Shown: positions 1-9,800, counted from the first letter of the stretch. The stretch: DNA of 64,000 nucleotides from Flavobacterium sp. MDT1-60 (GCF_014844035.1 NZ_CP062159.1:3162001-3226000); one strand, 5' to 3'. Notes: generated by a model from the letters alone, not told the origin. Made by a program: numbers and translations.

Positions 1-879
1 GACGGACAATTAAATACGGATAAAGTAGATTGGAAATTAATCGAAGAAGCAGTGGCTCAGGCTAAAAAATCAGATGTGGCAATTGTTTTTGCAGGTTTAA
101 ACCATGATTTCGATTCAGAATCATTTGACAGATTACACATGCGTTTACCGTACGGACAGGAAACTTTAATTCAGGAAGTAGCCAAAGCAAATCCGAAAAC
201 CATTGTGGTAATTATTGCAGGCTCTCCGCTTGAACTGGCGGGTATTGAATCGCGTGTGCCTGCTGTAGTTTGGGGTTGGTATGGCGGAATGGAAGCGGGT
301 AATGCTGTGGTTGATATATTAAGCGGTAAAGAATTTCCTTCCGGAAAGCTACCATTTACGATACCTGTTACTTTAAGCCAGTCTCCGGCACATGCTTTAG
401 GAGCCTATCCGGGGCATGATTTGAAAGTAAATTATGAGGAAGATATTTTGGTAGGCTATCGCTGGTTTGACACCAAAGGAATTGAACCACAATATCCATT
501 TGGTTACGGTTTGTCTTATACTTCTTTTGAAATCTCTAATGTTAGTTCTAACAAAAAAGCCTACGGTGTTAATGATGAAATCACAGTTAAATTCAATATC
601 AAAAATACAGGAAAAACAGATGGAGCAGAAGTAGTTCAATTGTACGCTGGTCAAACGACTTCATCAGTTTTAAGACCTAAAAAAGAATTAAAAGCATTTG
701 ATAAAATATTCCTGAAACCGGGAGAACAAAAAACAGTTGATTTAAAAGTGAAAGTAAAAGATTTGGCTTTTTACGACGAGAAGACTTCTGACTGGAAAAT
801 TGAACCGGGTCAGTTTGTACTTTATACAGCGACATCAGCCGAGAATATTGTGAGTACACTTAATGTTACTATACAATAA
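1..879 (+). CDS. glycoside hydrolase family 3 protein, C-terminal part (5' end outside window)
   Basis: The reading frame is open from base 1, so the GTG at 52 is an internal codon and the gene starts upstream of the window. The visible 292 residues hold the second half of a GH3 enzyme: the (alpha/beta)6 sandwich domain with the conserved ESFDR...LP stretch near visible residues 40-50, the PSGKLPFTIP segment, the YPFGYGLSYT motif, and a C-terminal fibronectin III-like domain over about the last 100 residues. GH3 enzymes remove beta-glucosyl or beta-xylosyl units from non-reducing ends. Given the GH43/GH8 xylan genes downstream, a beta-xylosidase or beta-glucosidase role in periplasmic xylo-oligosaccharide breakdown is likely. 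The catalytic Asp lies outside the window, so substrate cannot be inferred. Confidence 0.93.
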   Translation, partial: DGQLNTDKVDWKLIEEAVAQAKKSDVAIVFAGLNHDFDSESFDRLHMRLPYGQETLIQEVAKANPKTIVVIIAGSPLELAGIESRVPAVVWGWYGGMEAGNAVVDILSGKEFPSGKLPFTIPVTLSQSPAHALGAYPGHDLKVNYEEDILVGYRWFDTKGIEPQYPFGYGLSYTSFEISNVSSNKKAYGVNDEITVKFNIKNTGKTDGAEVVQLYAGQTTSSVLRPKKELKAFDKIFLKPGEQKTVDLKVKVKDLAFYDEKTSDWKIEPGQFVLYTATSAENIVSTLNVTIQ

Positions 880-1016
880 AGGGGGATTTATAGTTTTTTT
901 ACAGTAATATAGTTCCCCTGTGAACTGTATTGCTGTTTTTTTTGAATGTTATCGGAAAACATTAAGAATATATTCACTAATTATTTTTTACCTGCTTTGT
1001 GGTAATTTTTTTTTAA

Positions 1017-1286
1017 CACAGAGATACACAGAGATTTTACGCAGAGCTGCACGGAGAAAATTAAAATTTGCGCTTTTGTGACTTTGCGAGATTAAATAAA
1101 ACCTTTGTGGATCTCTGCGAAACCTTTGTGTATCTCTGTGGTATTCATTTAAATAGCTTTATCAAAAAGGTCACAAAGGAGGTACGCAAAGTTTTATTCA
1201 CAAAGCTTTGCGAACTTAATAAAGCTAATTAAAAACATACTGAAAAAAAATGCTTTGCGTTAAATTTAATCGCAAGGTACGCAAAG
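1017..1286. repeat. palindromic chromosomal repeat cluster (CACAGAG / CTTTGCG family)
   Basis: This gene-free stretch lies between the convergent GH3 and symporter genes. A long imperfect inverted repeat pairs 1017-1056 with 1103-1141, both carrying CACAGAGATACACA-type sequence (CTTTGTGTATCTCTGTGG on the right). Two further palindromes follow: CGCAAAG 1185-1191 with CTTTGCG 1206-1212, and CTTTGCG 1253-1259 with CGCAAAG 1280-1286. No ORF is credible here. It resembles dispersed non-coding repeats of flavobacterial genomes; by position it could also form a bidirectional transcript end. That identity is from memory. Confidence 0.7.
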
Positions 1287-1293
1287 CTATATA

Positions 1294-2805
1294 TCAAAAA
1301 GGGCTAATTTCTCTTCTTTCCCTTAGGTCTTTTTCAATCCCAATTTCCATATTTCTGTCGATTACATAAAAGCACAACAGAATGGCGCTTATAATGAATA
1401 TAAAGCCAGGATAGATGCTTACGCACAATTTAATTCCTTCTACTGCTGCCGGTACCTGATTGACCTCTTCGGCTACATAACCATATTTAGATAAAAAAGC
1501 CGCACCCAGGGCACCGCCAATACTGATCCCTATTTTTAACCCGAAAATCATAGCCGAAAAAACGGTAGCAGTCGCTCTTCGATTGTTTTTCCATTCGCTA
1601 TAATCGGCCACATCAGCAATCATGGCCCACAATAGAGGAATTGTTACTCCATATATAAATCCATGTGCTAATTGAGTTAGAAAAACCATTGTAATAGCGG
1701 TTCTGCTGTAGAAATTGAAAAGCAATAAGCTTATGGCTGATAAAAAAATAAAACTGATGTAAATATTTCTTTTTCCAAAAGAATCTGCGAGTGATTTCGA
1801 AAACAAAATGCCAAAAATCATAAAAAGAATTCCCCCGGCATTAAAAAGACTAAATGCAGAAGTGGGAGCATCTTTTGGCCATTGAAAATCGACTAAACCC
1901 ATTGCTATTAATGAATTATTCAGATTATGAATAAATGCCGTAAAACCAATATCATTCAAAAATACAGTTTGTGCTACAGGATCTAAATAGTATTTAAAAT
2001 AGAAAACATACATTCCGCCTTTTAAAGATAAGGTTATAAATACCAAGATGGTAACCAGTAACAAAACCAGCCAGGGTCCATTTTTAGACAAATCGGTGAA
2101 ATCTTGTTTAATTGAAGATCTCTGATTTTTTGCAGGTATAATTCGTTCTTTGGTAGTAAAAAAAGTGATTAGTAAACAAATTATTCCGGTAACAGCGAAT
2201 AGAATCATCGTATTTTTAAAGCCAACTGCTTTATCACCATGTCCTAAAATTAAAACCAAAGGCAATAAAAGGGACTGAATTATAAATTGAGCAATCATCA
2301 CGGCTACAAAACGATAGGAGGAAAGACTATTTCTTTCTTTCATGTCGCCGGTTAAAACACCACTTAAAGCAACATAGGGTAAATTATTAGCTGAATAGAT
2401 GATAACCAGAAAAAAGTAAGTCAACAAGGTGTAAATTATCTTTCCGTTTTCTCCAAAATCCGGGGTTAAGAAAGAGAGAACAGCACCAATTCCAAAAGGT
2501 AAAGCTGTCCATAATATCCAGGGCCTGAATTTTCCCCAGCGGGTTTGGGTACGGTCAGCAATAACCCCCATAATGATATTAAAAAAAGCACCGATAAAAC
2601 CTCCAATAAAAATGATAATACTTGCTGTTCCGGCAGGAATTTTATAAACATCTGTATAAAAGAAAGCCAAAAAAGTCAACAGGGTCTGAAAAATCAAATT
2701 CGCCGCGAAATCTCCTAAACCGTAACCAATTTTTTCCAGTACAGAAAGCTTTTGAGAAGTATTGCCCATCAATGTACTGGTTGCTTTTTTTCTGCTTATC
2801 CCCAT
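1294..2805 (-). CDS. MFS sugar transporter, GPH (glycoside-pentoside-hexuronide):cation symporter family
   Basis: A 503-residue protein with about 12 hydrophobic segments. The loop between helices 2 and 3 carries the GPH signature DRTQTRWGKFRPWIL at residues 84-98, and the N-terminus has the usual KIGYGLGDFAANL entry to helix 1. GPH symporters import mono- or oligosaccharides with Na+ or H+; XynB/XylP-type members take xylosides. In this locus inner-membrane uptake of xylose or xylo-oligosaccharides is the obvious inference. It is transcribed against the GH genes. Met13 (codon at 2769) is an alternative start. The first Met is kept because no Shine-Dalgarno sequence separates the two. Confidence 0.88.
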   Translation of the reverse strand: MGISRKKATSTLMGNTSQKLSVLEKIGYGLGDFAANLIFQTLLTFLAFFYTDVYKIPAGTASIIIFIGGFIGAFFNIIMGVIADRTQTRWGKFRPWILWTALPFGIGAVLSFLTPDFGENGKIIYTLLTYFFLVIIYSANNLPYVALSGVLTGDMKERNSLSSYRFVAVMIAQFIIQSLLLPLVLILGHGDKAVGFKNTMILFAVTGIICLLITFFTTKERIIPAKNQRSSIKQDFTDLSKNGPWLVLLLVTILVFITLSLKGGMYVFYFKYYLDPVAQTVFLNDIGFTAFIHNLNNSLIAMGLVDFQWPKDAPTSAFSLFNAGGILFMIFGILFSKSLADSFGKRNIYISFIFLSAISLLLFNFYSRTAITMVFLTQLAHGFIYGVTIPLLWAMIADVADYSEWKNNRRATATVFSAMIFGLKIGISIGGALGAAFLSKYGYVAEEVNQVPAAVEGIKLCVSIYPGFIFIISAILLCFYVIDRNMEIGIEKDLRERREISPF

Positions 2806-3062
2806 CGTGTTGATTGAAATTTTTTAGAGCGATATTAATTATAAAAATAACGTTTCGTTTTCATTTCATTTTAATAAAATGTTAAACGTAAAAATAGCTT
2901 GAAAGTTGAAATAAGATTGTCAATTTTGAAGCCTTTACTAGCACATTTGAAGCATTCTTTAGTTATGGCAAATCTATTAAATTTAAATTGCTATTTTAGC
3001 TTATGATTAAAAAAACAACTGAAAATCAACACCATTACTCACATTTTTTTCATTTTATTTAT

Positions 3063-5177
3063 ATGCGTATTCTCTATCTTTTATTAATCGTTTCTTGTTT
3101 TTTTATTGGTTGTAATAAAAACCAGCATACTGAGGAGCATCACAAATATACCAACGATTTAATTAATGAGACAAGCCCGTATCTTTTGCAGCATGCGCAC
3201 AATCCTGTTAAATGGAAAGCGTGGAATCAGGAAACGCTGGACCAGGCAAAAGCAGAAAATAAACTTATTATTATTTCTGTAGGCTATTCTGCCTGTCATT
3301 GGTGCCATGTTATGGAAGAAGAAAGTTTTGAAAATGAAGCTGTAGCTAAATTAATGAACGATAACTTTATCAGTATAAAAGTAGATAGGGAAGAGCGTCC
3401 GGATATTGATCAAATATATATGAATGCCGTGCAATTAATGACTGGCAAAGGCGGCTGGCCCTTAAACTGTATTGCACTTCCTGATGGACGTCCTATTTTT
3501 GGAGGCACTTATTTTACCAAAGAGGAATGGACAAAAGCCCTAACGGAACTTTCTGGTTTGTATAAAAACAATCCCAAAAAAGCGAGTGAATATGCAGATA
3601 AATTAGTAGCTGGAATTCAGAAATCACAATTAATTGAGTTTAATAATAGTCAGGCTAATTTTAAAAAATCAGAACTTTCTGGAGCCGTAAAATTATGGCA
3701 AGAGCAGTTAGATTATAAGGAAGGCGGCTTAATTGGTGATACTAAATTTCCAATGCCAAACTCATTGGGTTTTCTGCTTCGTTACAGCATTCAGAATAAT
3801 GACAAATCGCTTCAGAAGTATGCAGAAACAACACTCACAAAAATGGCCAATGGTGGAATTTACGATCCGATTGGTGGAGGTTTTTCCAGATATTCTACAG
3901 ATGCAAAATGGCATGTTCCACATTTTGAAAAAATGCTCTATGACAATGCACAATTAGTGAGCTTGTATTCTGATGCGTATTTGGCCACTAAAAATGAATT
4001 ATATAAAAAGACAGTGATTGAAACTCTGAATTTTGTAGAAAAAGAACTTATGGCTTCCGATGGTGCTTTTTATTCGTCTTTGGATGCCGACAGTAAAAAC
4101 AAAGCAAAAAAACTGGAAGAAGGAGCGTATTATGTCTGGAAGAAAGAAGAATTGCAAGCCCTTTTACAATCTGATTTTCCTCTTTTTCAGAAGTATTTTA
4201 ATATTAATGAAAATGGTTTATGGGAAAACGGAAACTATGTTTTATTTAGAAACCAATCAGATAAAGAGTTTGCACTCCAAAATAAATTGACATTATCAGA
4301 AGTAGATTTGAAAGTAAAGAATTGGAAACAAATACTTTTAACGGCAAGAAACAAAAGACCACGGCCTCATTTAGATGATAAAACCCTGACTTCATGGAAC
4401 GCTTTAATGATAAAGGGCTATGTTAGTGCTTATCGCGCATTTAAGAATCCACATTATAAAGAAATCGCTTTAAAGAACGCTAACTTTATTGTTAAGAATC
4501 AGCTTCAAAAAGACGGAAGTTTATATCACAGTTATAAAGAAGGAAAGAGTAGTATCGTTGGTTTTTCAGAAGATTACGCTACTGTTACAGATGCGTTTAT
4601 TGCGGTGTATCAGATTACACTTGATGAAAAATGGCTCAAAAAGGCGAAACAGTTAACAGATTATACCATGACTCATTTTTGGGATAAAAAAACGAATCTG
4701 TTTTATTTTACCTCTAATACTGCAACAGGTTTAATTACCAGAAAAATGGAAATTGCAGACAATGTAATTCCTGGTTCCAATTCGGTTCTTGCTCAAAATT
4801 TATTTTTATTAGGACATTATTATTCAAATGATGTTTATTCGAAAACTGCACAACAGATGTTGAATAATGTGAAAGAAAATGCCTTACAGTCACCAACGGA
4901 ATATTACAATTGGCTGAATTTAATGCTGAATTATACCGACAATTATTTTGAGGTTGCCATTTCCGGAAAAGCCGCTATGACTAAAACCAGTCAGCTTCAA
5001 AGCTATTATTTGCCTAATATTTTAATTGCAGGAGCTACTAAAGAAAGTAAGCTGCCTATTTTAGAAAATCGCTATGCAGATGATCAAACTTATATTTATG
5101 TCTGCGTGAACAAAGCTTGTAAAATGCCGGAAAAAGAGGTGGATGTAGCTGTGAATAAAATAAAAAATAGTTTATAA
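3063..5177 (+). CDS. thioredoxin-like DUF255 (YyaL/SPATA20-type) protein with lipoprotein signal
   Basis: The N-terminal thioredoxin-like domain has a CHWC motif (Cys78/Cys81) within [15 protein letters not shown], followed by a long alpha/alpha-barrel C-terminal region like glycosidase toroids, as in YyaL and mammalian SPATA20. The frame is open back to an ATG at 3003. I prefer 3063 because its first residues form a lipoprotein signal (hydrophobic run, then FFIGC with Cys17), giving 704 residues. Most relatives known to me are cytosolic, so an envelope-anchored version is notable. No reaction is established for the family. It lies between the symporter and the GH43 genes, divergent from the former. 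Confidence 0.85.
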   Translation: MRILYLLLIVSCFFIGCNKNQHTEEHHKYTNDLINETSPYLLQHAHNPVKWKAWNQETLDQAKAENKLIIISVGYSACHWCHVMEEESFENEAVAKLMNDNFISIKVDREERPDIDQIYMNAVQLMTGKGGWPLNCIALPDGRPIFGGTYFTKEEWTKALTELSGLYKNNPKKASEYADKLVAGIQKSQLIEFNNSQANFKKSELSGAVKLWQEQLDYKEGGLIGDTKFPMPNSLGFLLRYSIQNNDKSLQKYAETTLTKMANGGIYDPIGGGFSRYSTDAKWHVPHFEKMLYDNAQLVSLYSDAYLATKNELYKKTVIETLNFVEKELMASDGAFYSSLDADSKNKAKKLEEGAYYVWKKEELQALLQSDFPLFQKYFNINENGLWENGNYVLFRNQSDKEFALQNKLTLSEVDLKVKNWKQILLTARNKRPRPHLDDKTLTSWNALMIKGYVSAYRAFKNPHYKEIALKNANFIVKNQLQKDGSLYHSYKEGKSSIVGFSEDYATVTDAFIAVYQITLDEKWLKKAKQLTDYTMTHFWDKKTNLFYFTSNTATGLITRKMEIADNVIPGSNSVLAQNLFLLGHYYSNDVYSKTAQQMLNNVKENALQSPTEYYNWLNLMLNYTDNYFEVAISGKAAMTKTSQLQSYYLPNILIAGATKESKLPILENRYADDQTYIYVCVNKACKMPEKEVDVAVNKIKNSL

Positions 5178-5224
5178 AGTATAATCTGTACTTATATAGC
5201 TATTTTTTGATTTTTATATTATAC

Positions 5225-5236
5225 ACAACCAGTTGT
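5225..5236. promoter_or_regulatory. operator-like palindrome ACAACCAGTTGT
   Basis: An imperfect palindrome with core CAACCAGTTG. It matches the second site at 5484-5493 (CAACCGGTTG) except at one central base. It sits downstream of the DUF255 gene and about 290 bp upstream of the putative promoter, so a pair of binding sites for a LacI-type or similar sugar regulator is possible. No such regulator gene is visible in the window. Confidence 0.35.
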
Positions 5237-5483
5237 TTAAATGCATTTTGTATTCAAAGTTTTACAAGTAAGTGGTATTGATTTACAGATATTTATGCTT
5301 GGTTAGTTAATTTTTAAACTTTTACAGGTTATTTAGAAAATTTGAGTTAAGTACATTAAAATGTCAAAATTTTCTTTAAAAATAATCTGAATAATAAATA
5401 TATTTTTCTTTTTTAGCATTTTAAACGATCACAATGTTTTTTATAATACCTTTTATTATCAATTATTAAATAAAATATTAAAG

Positions 5484-5520
5484 CAACCGGTTGTGTGTTG
5501 ATTGTTTTTGTTTACATTTG
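5484..5520 (+). promoter_or_regulatory. candidate promoter of the GH43-GH43-GH8 operon with overlapping operator
   Basis: A perfect palindrome CAACCGGTTG (5484-5493) ends in a TTG that can serve as the -33 element. Nineteen bases later comes TACATTTG (5513-5520), matching the Bacteroidota -7 consensus TAnnTTTG. A repressor on the palindrome would occlude the promoter. Predicted transcription would begin near 5527, leaving an approximately 300-nt leader before the first GH43 gene. Confidence 0.45.
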
Positions 5521-5676
5521 TTATAAATACCTAATTTATTGAAATTTAGAAATGTAATTGCTAGTACATTAAACAATAAAGACTTTGAGTTTAGATTTAA
5601 AAATTAATGTTGGTTATAAGTGTTATTCTACAAAATTGGTTTGTAACTAAGTGTAAGTATTAGTTTTTAAATTAAA

Positions 5677-5707
5677 AGCCGGAAGCTTAATCACTTTCGG
5701 CTTTTTC
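5677..5707 (+). terminator. terminator-like hairpin inside the GH43 operon leader
   Basis: GCCGGAAG and CTTTCGGC flank a short loop and are followed by TTTTTC, a rho-independent style hairpin. It lies about 150 nt after the predicted transcription start and about 120 nt before the GH43 start codon. It could end a short leader RNA, act as an attenuator, or terminate read-through. The region 5178-5824 otherwise shows no gene. Confidence 0.5.
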
Positions 5708-5824
5708 ATTACGTTAGAATTATATGATTTATGACTTCCTAAGAATCATTATACGAAATTGAGAATTACAATTAATAATTAGAACTACAAAATAACTATA
5801 AAACCAAACCAAAAAAATAGTAAG

Positions 5825-6787
5825 ATGAAAAACCAAACTAAAATTTTATTGATAGTATTCTGTTGTCTGTCAATACTTAAAACTACAGCACAGAACCCTA
5901 TTATCAAAAATATTTTTACTGCTGATCCGGCACCTATTGTGCATAAAGGTACTTTGTACTTATATACAGGACATGATGTGGCAACCGAGCAGGATACCAA
6001 CTACAAAATGGCCGATTGGCGTGTGTATTCCACAACAGATATGGCAACATGGAAAGATCATGGAGCACCACTCTCACCAAGTACATTTTCATGGGCAACA
6101 GGTGATGCTTATGCGGCACAATGTATTGAGAGAAAAGGAAAGTTTTACTGGTTTGTTTCGACATTTCACAAAAAAGACGATGTTAGCGGCGGAGGTGCAG
6201 CAATAGGGGTAGCAGTTTCTGACAGTCCGACTGGTCCTTTTAAGGATGCAATTGGTAAAGCGCTAATCATTAACGAAATGACTACCGACATGACGTATGC
6301 CTGGGACGATATAGACCCTACTGTATTTGTTGATGATGATGGACAAGCGTATATGTTTTGGGGCAACGGAAGCTGTAAATGGGTAAAACTGAAAAAGAAC
6401 ATGATTGAACTGGATAGCCCCATTACTACTTTCAAACCTAAAAATTATATCGAAGGCCCGTGGGTATATAAACGAAAAGGAATTTATTATCTAGTATATG
6501 CCAGTGCAGGAACAAAACCTGAAATGATAGAATATTGCACTGCTAAAAATCCAGAAGGTCCATGGACGTATCAGGGAATTATTCAGGAGAATGTGCCTAA
6601 CAGTTTTACAACTCATCCAGGAATTATTGATTACAAAGGCAAATCATACTTTTTTTATCACAACGGAAGTTTGCCCACAGGCGGAAGTTACAGACGTTCT
6701 GTTTGTGTAGATTATATGTATTATAATGAGGATGGAACCATTCAAAAAATAATACAAACTACTGAAGGTGTCAGCAAAATCAAGTAA
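5825..6787 (+). CDS. glycoside hydrolase family 43 protein (arabinofuranosidase/xylosidase type)
   Basis: 320 residues: a signal peptide (cleavage near TTAQN, residues 20-24), then a single five-bladed beta-propeller domain. Catalytic residues can be assigned by family pattern: general base Asp34 in TADPAP, pKa-modulating Asp164 in DDIDPTVFVDDDG, and general acid Glu210 in YIEGPWVYKRKG. GH43 enzymes cut alpha-L-arabinofuranosyl or beta-xylosyl linkages. The single-domain layout and partner genes suggest removal of arabinose side chains or xylose from xylo-oligosaccharides in the periplasm or outside. It is the first gene of a three-gene operon, 29 bp before the next GH43. Confidence 0.92.
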   Translation: MKNQTKILLIVFCCLSILKTTAQNPIIKNIFTADPAPIVHKGTLYLYTGHDVATEQDTNYKMADWRVYSTTDMATWKDHGAPLSPSTFSWATGDAYAAQCIERKGKFYWFVSTFHKKDDVSGGGAAIGVAVSDSPTGPFKDAIGKALIINEMTTDMTYAWDDIDPTVFVDDDGQAYMFWGNGSCKWVKLKKNMIELDSPITTFKPKNYIEGPWVYKRKGIYYLVYASAGTKPEMIEYCTAKNPEGPWTYQGIIQENVPNSFTTHPGIIDYKGKSYFFYHNGSLPTGGSYRRSVCVDYMYYNEDGTIQKIIQTTEGVSKIK

Positions 6788-6816
6788 AGGTCTTTTCTCA
6801 ATTTAATCTTTGTCCC

Positions 6817-8367
6817 ATGAAAAAAAGAATTAAGTTCATTTTTGTCTTTTTTGTTTTGCTTGTTCAGACTGTTGCTTTGGCGCAAGCCCAAAATCCATTA
6901 ATTTTTGCTGATGTGCCTGATTTATCTATAATCAGGGTGGGTAAAAAATATTATATGAGCAGTACTACGATGCACATGAGTCCGGGTTTACCTATTATGA
7001 AATCTACAGATCTTGTCAATTGGAAAATCATCAACTATGCCTATAATACATTGGCAGATATGCCGGAATTAAATTTAACAGAAGGAAAAAGTACGTATGG
7101 CAGAGGTTCCTGGGCCAGTAGTCTGCGTTTTCATAACGGGATGTATTATGTGACCACTTTTGCACAAACTACGGGTGAAACCTATATTTTTAAAACGAAA
7201 GATATAGAAAAAGGAAATTGGCAAAGAGTTTCTTTTAAGCCGGATTATCACGACCATTCCTTGTTTTTTGATGATGATGGCAAGGCCTATTTAATCTACG
7301 GAGGAGGCAAAATCAAATTGGTAGAACTAAATGAGGATTTAACCGGAATTAAACAAGGTGTTCCTGAAAAAGTTATCATAGAAAACGCCAGTGAACCTGC
7401 CGGAAATAACATCATGTTAGGTGCTGAAGGTTCTCAATTGTTTAAAATAAAAGGGAAATATTACCTTTTTAATATTTGCTGGCCGCAGGGCGGAATGCGT
7501 ACTGTAATCATTCATAGAGCAGATACTATTAATGGGCCATGGGAAGGAAAAGTTGGTTTGCAGGATTTGGGTGTTGCTCAGGGTGGACTTATAGATACTC
7601 CTGACGGTCGCTGGTTCTCTTATCTTTTTCGCGATTTTGGAGCAGTTGGCAGAATTTCGTATCTGGTTCCTGTAAAGTGGGGAGACGGTTGGCCCATATT
7701 AGGTAAAAATGGGAAAGTTCCGGAAACATTAAATCTGCCATCCAGTACAGGTTTGATTCCGAATTTGGTTGCTTCTGATGAATTCAATCGCAAGAACGAC
7801 CAGGAAACATTGCCATTAGTATGGCAGTGGAACCATAATCCGGATAATACACTTTGGTCTTTAAAAGAAAGAAAAGGATTCCTTCGTTTTAAGACCGGAA
7901 GAATTGATACTGATTTTCTCTTAGCAAGAAACACACTTACACAACGCACAATTGGTCCAACAAGCTCAGCTTCTGTTTCGTTGGATATTTCTAAAATGAA
8001 AGAAGGTGATTTTGCCGGATTATCAGCCTTGCAAAAAGAATACGGATTGGTAGGGGTGAAAGTTGAAGAGGACAAAAAATCAATAGTAATGGTAAGTGCT
8101 GATAAAGATAAAGTTGTTGAAATACAGCAGATTTCTTTACATCAAAACCAGATTTATTTTAAAATTGATTGTGATTTTACCAATAAAAAAGATGAAGCTA
8201 ATTTCTTCTACAGTTTAGATGGAAAAGTTTGGAATCGGATAGGCGAAACTTTAAAAATGAAGTATACCCTTCCGCATTTTATGGGCTATCGTTTTGGCTT
8301 GTTCAATTACGCGACAAAAAACACTGGTGGATATGTAGATTTTGATTGGTTTAGAATTAAATATTAA
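6817..8367 (+). CDS. glycoside hydrolase family 43 protein with C-terminal beta-sandwich (beta-xylosidase-like)
   Basis: 516 residues with a signal peptide (cleavage near LAQAQN). The propeller domain covers about residues 25-310. Predicted catalytic residues are Asp35 (DVPDLSIIRVG), Asp145 (DHSLFFDDDG) and Glu203 (GAEGSQLF). From about residue 330 a concanavalin A-like beta-sandwich follows, the accessory domain of xylan-active GH43 subfamilies that contributes to the active site. It probably releases xylose or arabinose from non-reducing ends. The next gene (GH8) starts 11 bp downstream, so both are co-transcribed. Confidence 0.92.
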   Translation: MKKRIKFIFVFFVLLVQTVALAQAQNPLIFADVPDLSIIRVGKKYYMSSTTMHMSPGLPIMKSTDLVNWKIINYAYNTLADMPELNLTEGKSTYGRGSWASSLRFHNGMYYVTTFAQTTGETYIFKTKDIEKGNWQRVSFKPDYHDHSLFFDDDGKAYLIYGGGKIKLVELNEDLTGIKQGVPEKVIIENASEPAGNNIMLGAEGSQLFKIKGKYYLFNICWPQGGMRTVIIHRADTINGPWEGKVGLQDLGVAQGGLIDTPDGRWFSYLFRDFGAVGRISYLVPVKWGDGWPILGKNGKVPETLNLPSSTGLIPNLVASDEFNRKNDQETLPLVWQWNHNPDNTLWSLKERKGFLRFKTGRIDTDFLLARNTLTQRTIGPTSSASVSLDISKMKEGDFAGLSALQKEYGLVGVKVEEDKKSIVMVSADKDKVVEIQQISLHQNQIYFKIDCDFTNKKDEANFFYSLDGKVWNRIGETLKMKYTLPHFMGYRFGLFNYATKNTGGYVDFDWFRIKY

Positions 8368-8378
8368 AAAGATAAATT

Positions 8379-9674
8379 ATGATAACAGATAAAAAAATTA
8401 CAAACGAATCGCTGATTAGAATTAGGGTTTTGATATTGTTTCTCGGGTTGATTTTACCCATTTTGGCCGTTAGTCAAAGTAAAAAGAAAGAAAAATCAGA
8501 ATCGAAAACACCTCAATATCGCAATCTTTTTAAAGAAGCAGGTTACAGTCAAATAGATATAGATAAGAAATTAGCTAAAGCCTATTATGATATTTTTGAA
8601 GGACCCAACAAAGTGTATTTTGAAGAAGGTGATTCTTTGGGATATGTTTCGGATGTCAAAAATAAAGATGCCCGTACCGAAGGGATGTCGTATGGAATGA
8701 TGGTCGCTGTTCAACTCAATAAAAAAGAGGTTTTTGACCGTATCTGGAGGTGGTCTGTTAAATATATGCAACATCAGGATGGACCAAGAGAAGGTTATTT
8801 TGCATGGAGTGTAAATCCTGAAACTAAAAAACAAAATTCGGCAGGTTCTGCTTCAGATGGAGAATTGTACTATATCACGAGCTTGCTTTTTGCTTCTAAT
8901 AAATGGGGGAATGATACAGGAATAGATTATTACAAAGAAGCCAGAAGAATATTGGATGCCATGTGGAAAAAAGATGGCACCGGGAATATTCATAATATTA
9001 TAAATACGGAGCATAAGCAAATATCTTTCGTACCGGAAGGGGGAGGATATAACTGGACAGACCCTTCTTATCATGTTCCGGCGTTTTATGAAATATGGGC
9101 TTTATATGCCAAAGATGGTCACGAACAATTTTATAAAGAATGTGCGGATGTTTCCCGTAATTTTCTGCATAAAGCTTGTCATCCTGTAACGGGTTTAAAT
9201 TCCGATTACACCGAATTTACAGGAGAACCACATCCTACACCGTGGATGCCTCCTGGATTTCGTTACGATTCGTGGCGTGTTCCTATGAACATCGCAATGG
9301 ATTATACCTGGTATGGAAAAGATAAAAAGTGGCAGGAAGAGTATGCCGGAAAATTCCAAAATTTTCTTAGATCAAAAGGATTAGATACCTATGATGATCA
9401 GTTTAATCTGGATGGCTCTAAACCAGAATTTATTCTGCAGGCCGGTCCGGTCAAAAAACTCAGACACTCCATAGGATTAGTAGCAACTTCAGCTACTGCA
9501 TCATTAGTCAATCCAGATAAAGCAAGTATGGACTTTGTTCACGCGATTTGGAAGGCGAAGCTTGAACCGTATGCTGACGGTTATTTTGATCCGTATTATG
9601 ATGGCTTAATGTATCTTTTTAGTTTAATGCATCTAAGCGGGAATTATCAAATTATAAATCCGTCAGTTGACTAA
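8379..9674 (+). CDS. GH8 reducing-end xylose-releasing exo-oligoxylanase (Rex-type)
   Basis: 431 residues with an N-terminal hydrophobic signal/anchor (about residues 16-33). GH8 (alpha/alpha)6 motifs are clear: TEGMSYGMM with general acid Glu101, and SASDGELYY with Asp160. The 59-residue spacing fits Rex enzymes, which hydrolyse xylo-oligosaccharides from the reducing end (EC 3.2.1.156) rather than endo-acting cellulases. It completes the operon: GH43s trim side chains and non-reducing ends while this enzyme removes reducing-end xylose. No SusC/SusD pair is visible, so oligosaccharide import across the outer membrane must be encoded elsewhere. Confidence 0.9.
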   Translation: MITDKKITNESLIRIRVLILFLGLILPILAVSQSKKKEKSESKTPQYRNLFKEAGYSQIDIDKKLAKAYYDIFEGPNKVYFEEGDSLGYVSDVKNKDARTEGMSYGMMVAVQLNKKEVFDRIWRWSVKYMQHQDGPREGYFAWSVNPETKKQNSAGSASDGELYYITSLLFASNKWGNDTGIDYYKEARRILDAMWKKDGTGNIHNIINTEHKQISFVPEGGGYNWTDPSYHVPAFYEIWALYAKDGHEQFYKECADVSRNFLHKACHPVTGLNSDYTEFTGEPHPTPWMPPGFRYDSWRVPMNIAMDYTWYGKDKKWQEEYAGKFQNFLRSKGLDTYDDQFNLDGSKPEFILQAGPVKKLRHSIGLVATSATASLVNPDKASMDFVHAIWKAKLEPYADGYFDPYYDGLMYLFSLMHLSGNYQIINPSVD

Positions 9675-9764
9675 ATTAATTAAGGCAATAATCAAATCCA
9701 GATTACACAATATAAGCAGACTTTTATTCATCATACTGGATCTTCGCTTCATCACAATAAAAAA

Positions 9765-9795
9765 TTGACTTATGTACTTACAGTTTGTATTTTTG
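9765..9795 (+). promoter_or_regulatory. promoter of the TrmH-type methylase gene
   Basis: TTG (9765-9767), a 20-bp spacer, and TATTTTTG (9788-9795) match the Bacteroidota -33/-7 consensus. The -7 element ends only 5 bp before the ATG at 9801, so the transcript should be leaderless or nearly so. Confidence 0.6.
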
Positions 9796-9800
9796 CCCTT

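Noticed and set aside
52..879. GTG at 52 as the start of the GH3 gene
   Set aside because: The frame is open to base 1 with family-like residues before it (for example DKVDWKLIEEAV), so the gene is truncated by the window, not short.
7620..8075. Minus-strand 151-residue ORF inside the second GH43 gene
   Set aside because: Antisense shadow of a well-supported glycosidase gene, with no initiation signals.
1..9674. A classical SusC/SusD polysaccharide utilisation locus
   Set aside because: No TonB-dependent receptor or SusD-like lipoprotein is present in the visible part; only hydrolases and an inner-membrane symporter are.
9765..9800. TTG 9765 as start of the RNA methylase
   Set aside because: The extra residues are unlike the family and the TTG is better explained as the -33 promoter element.
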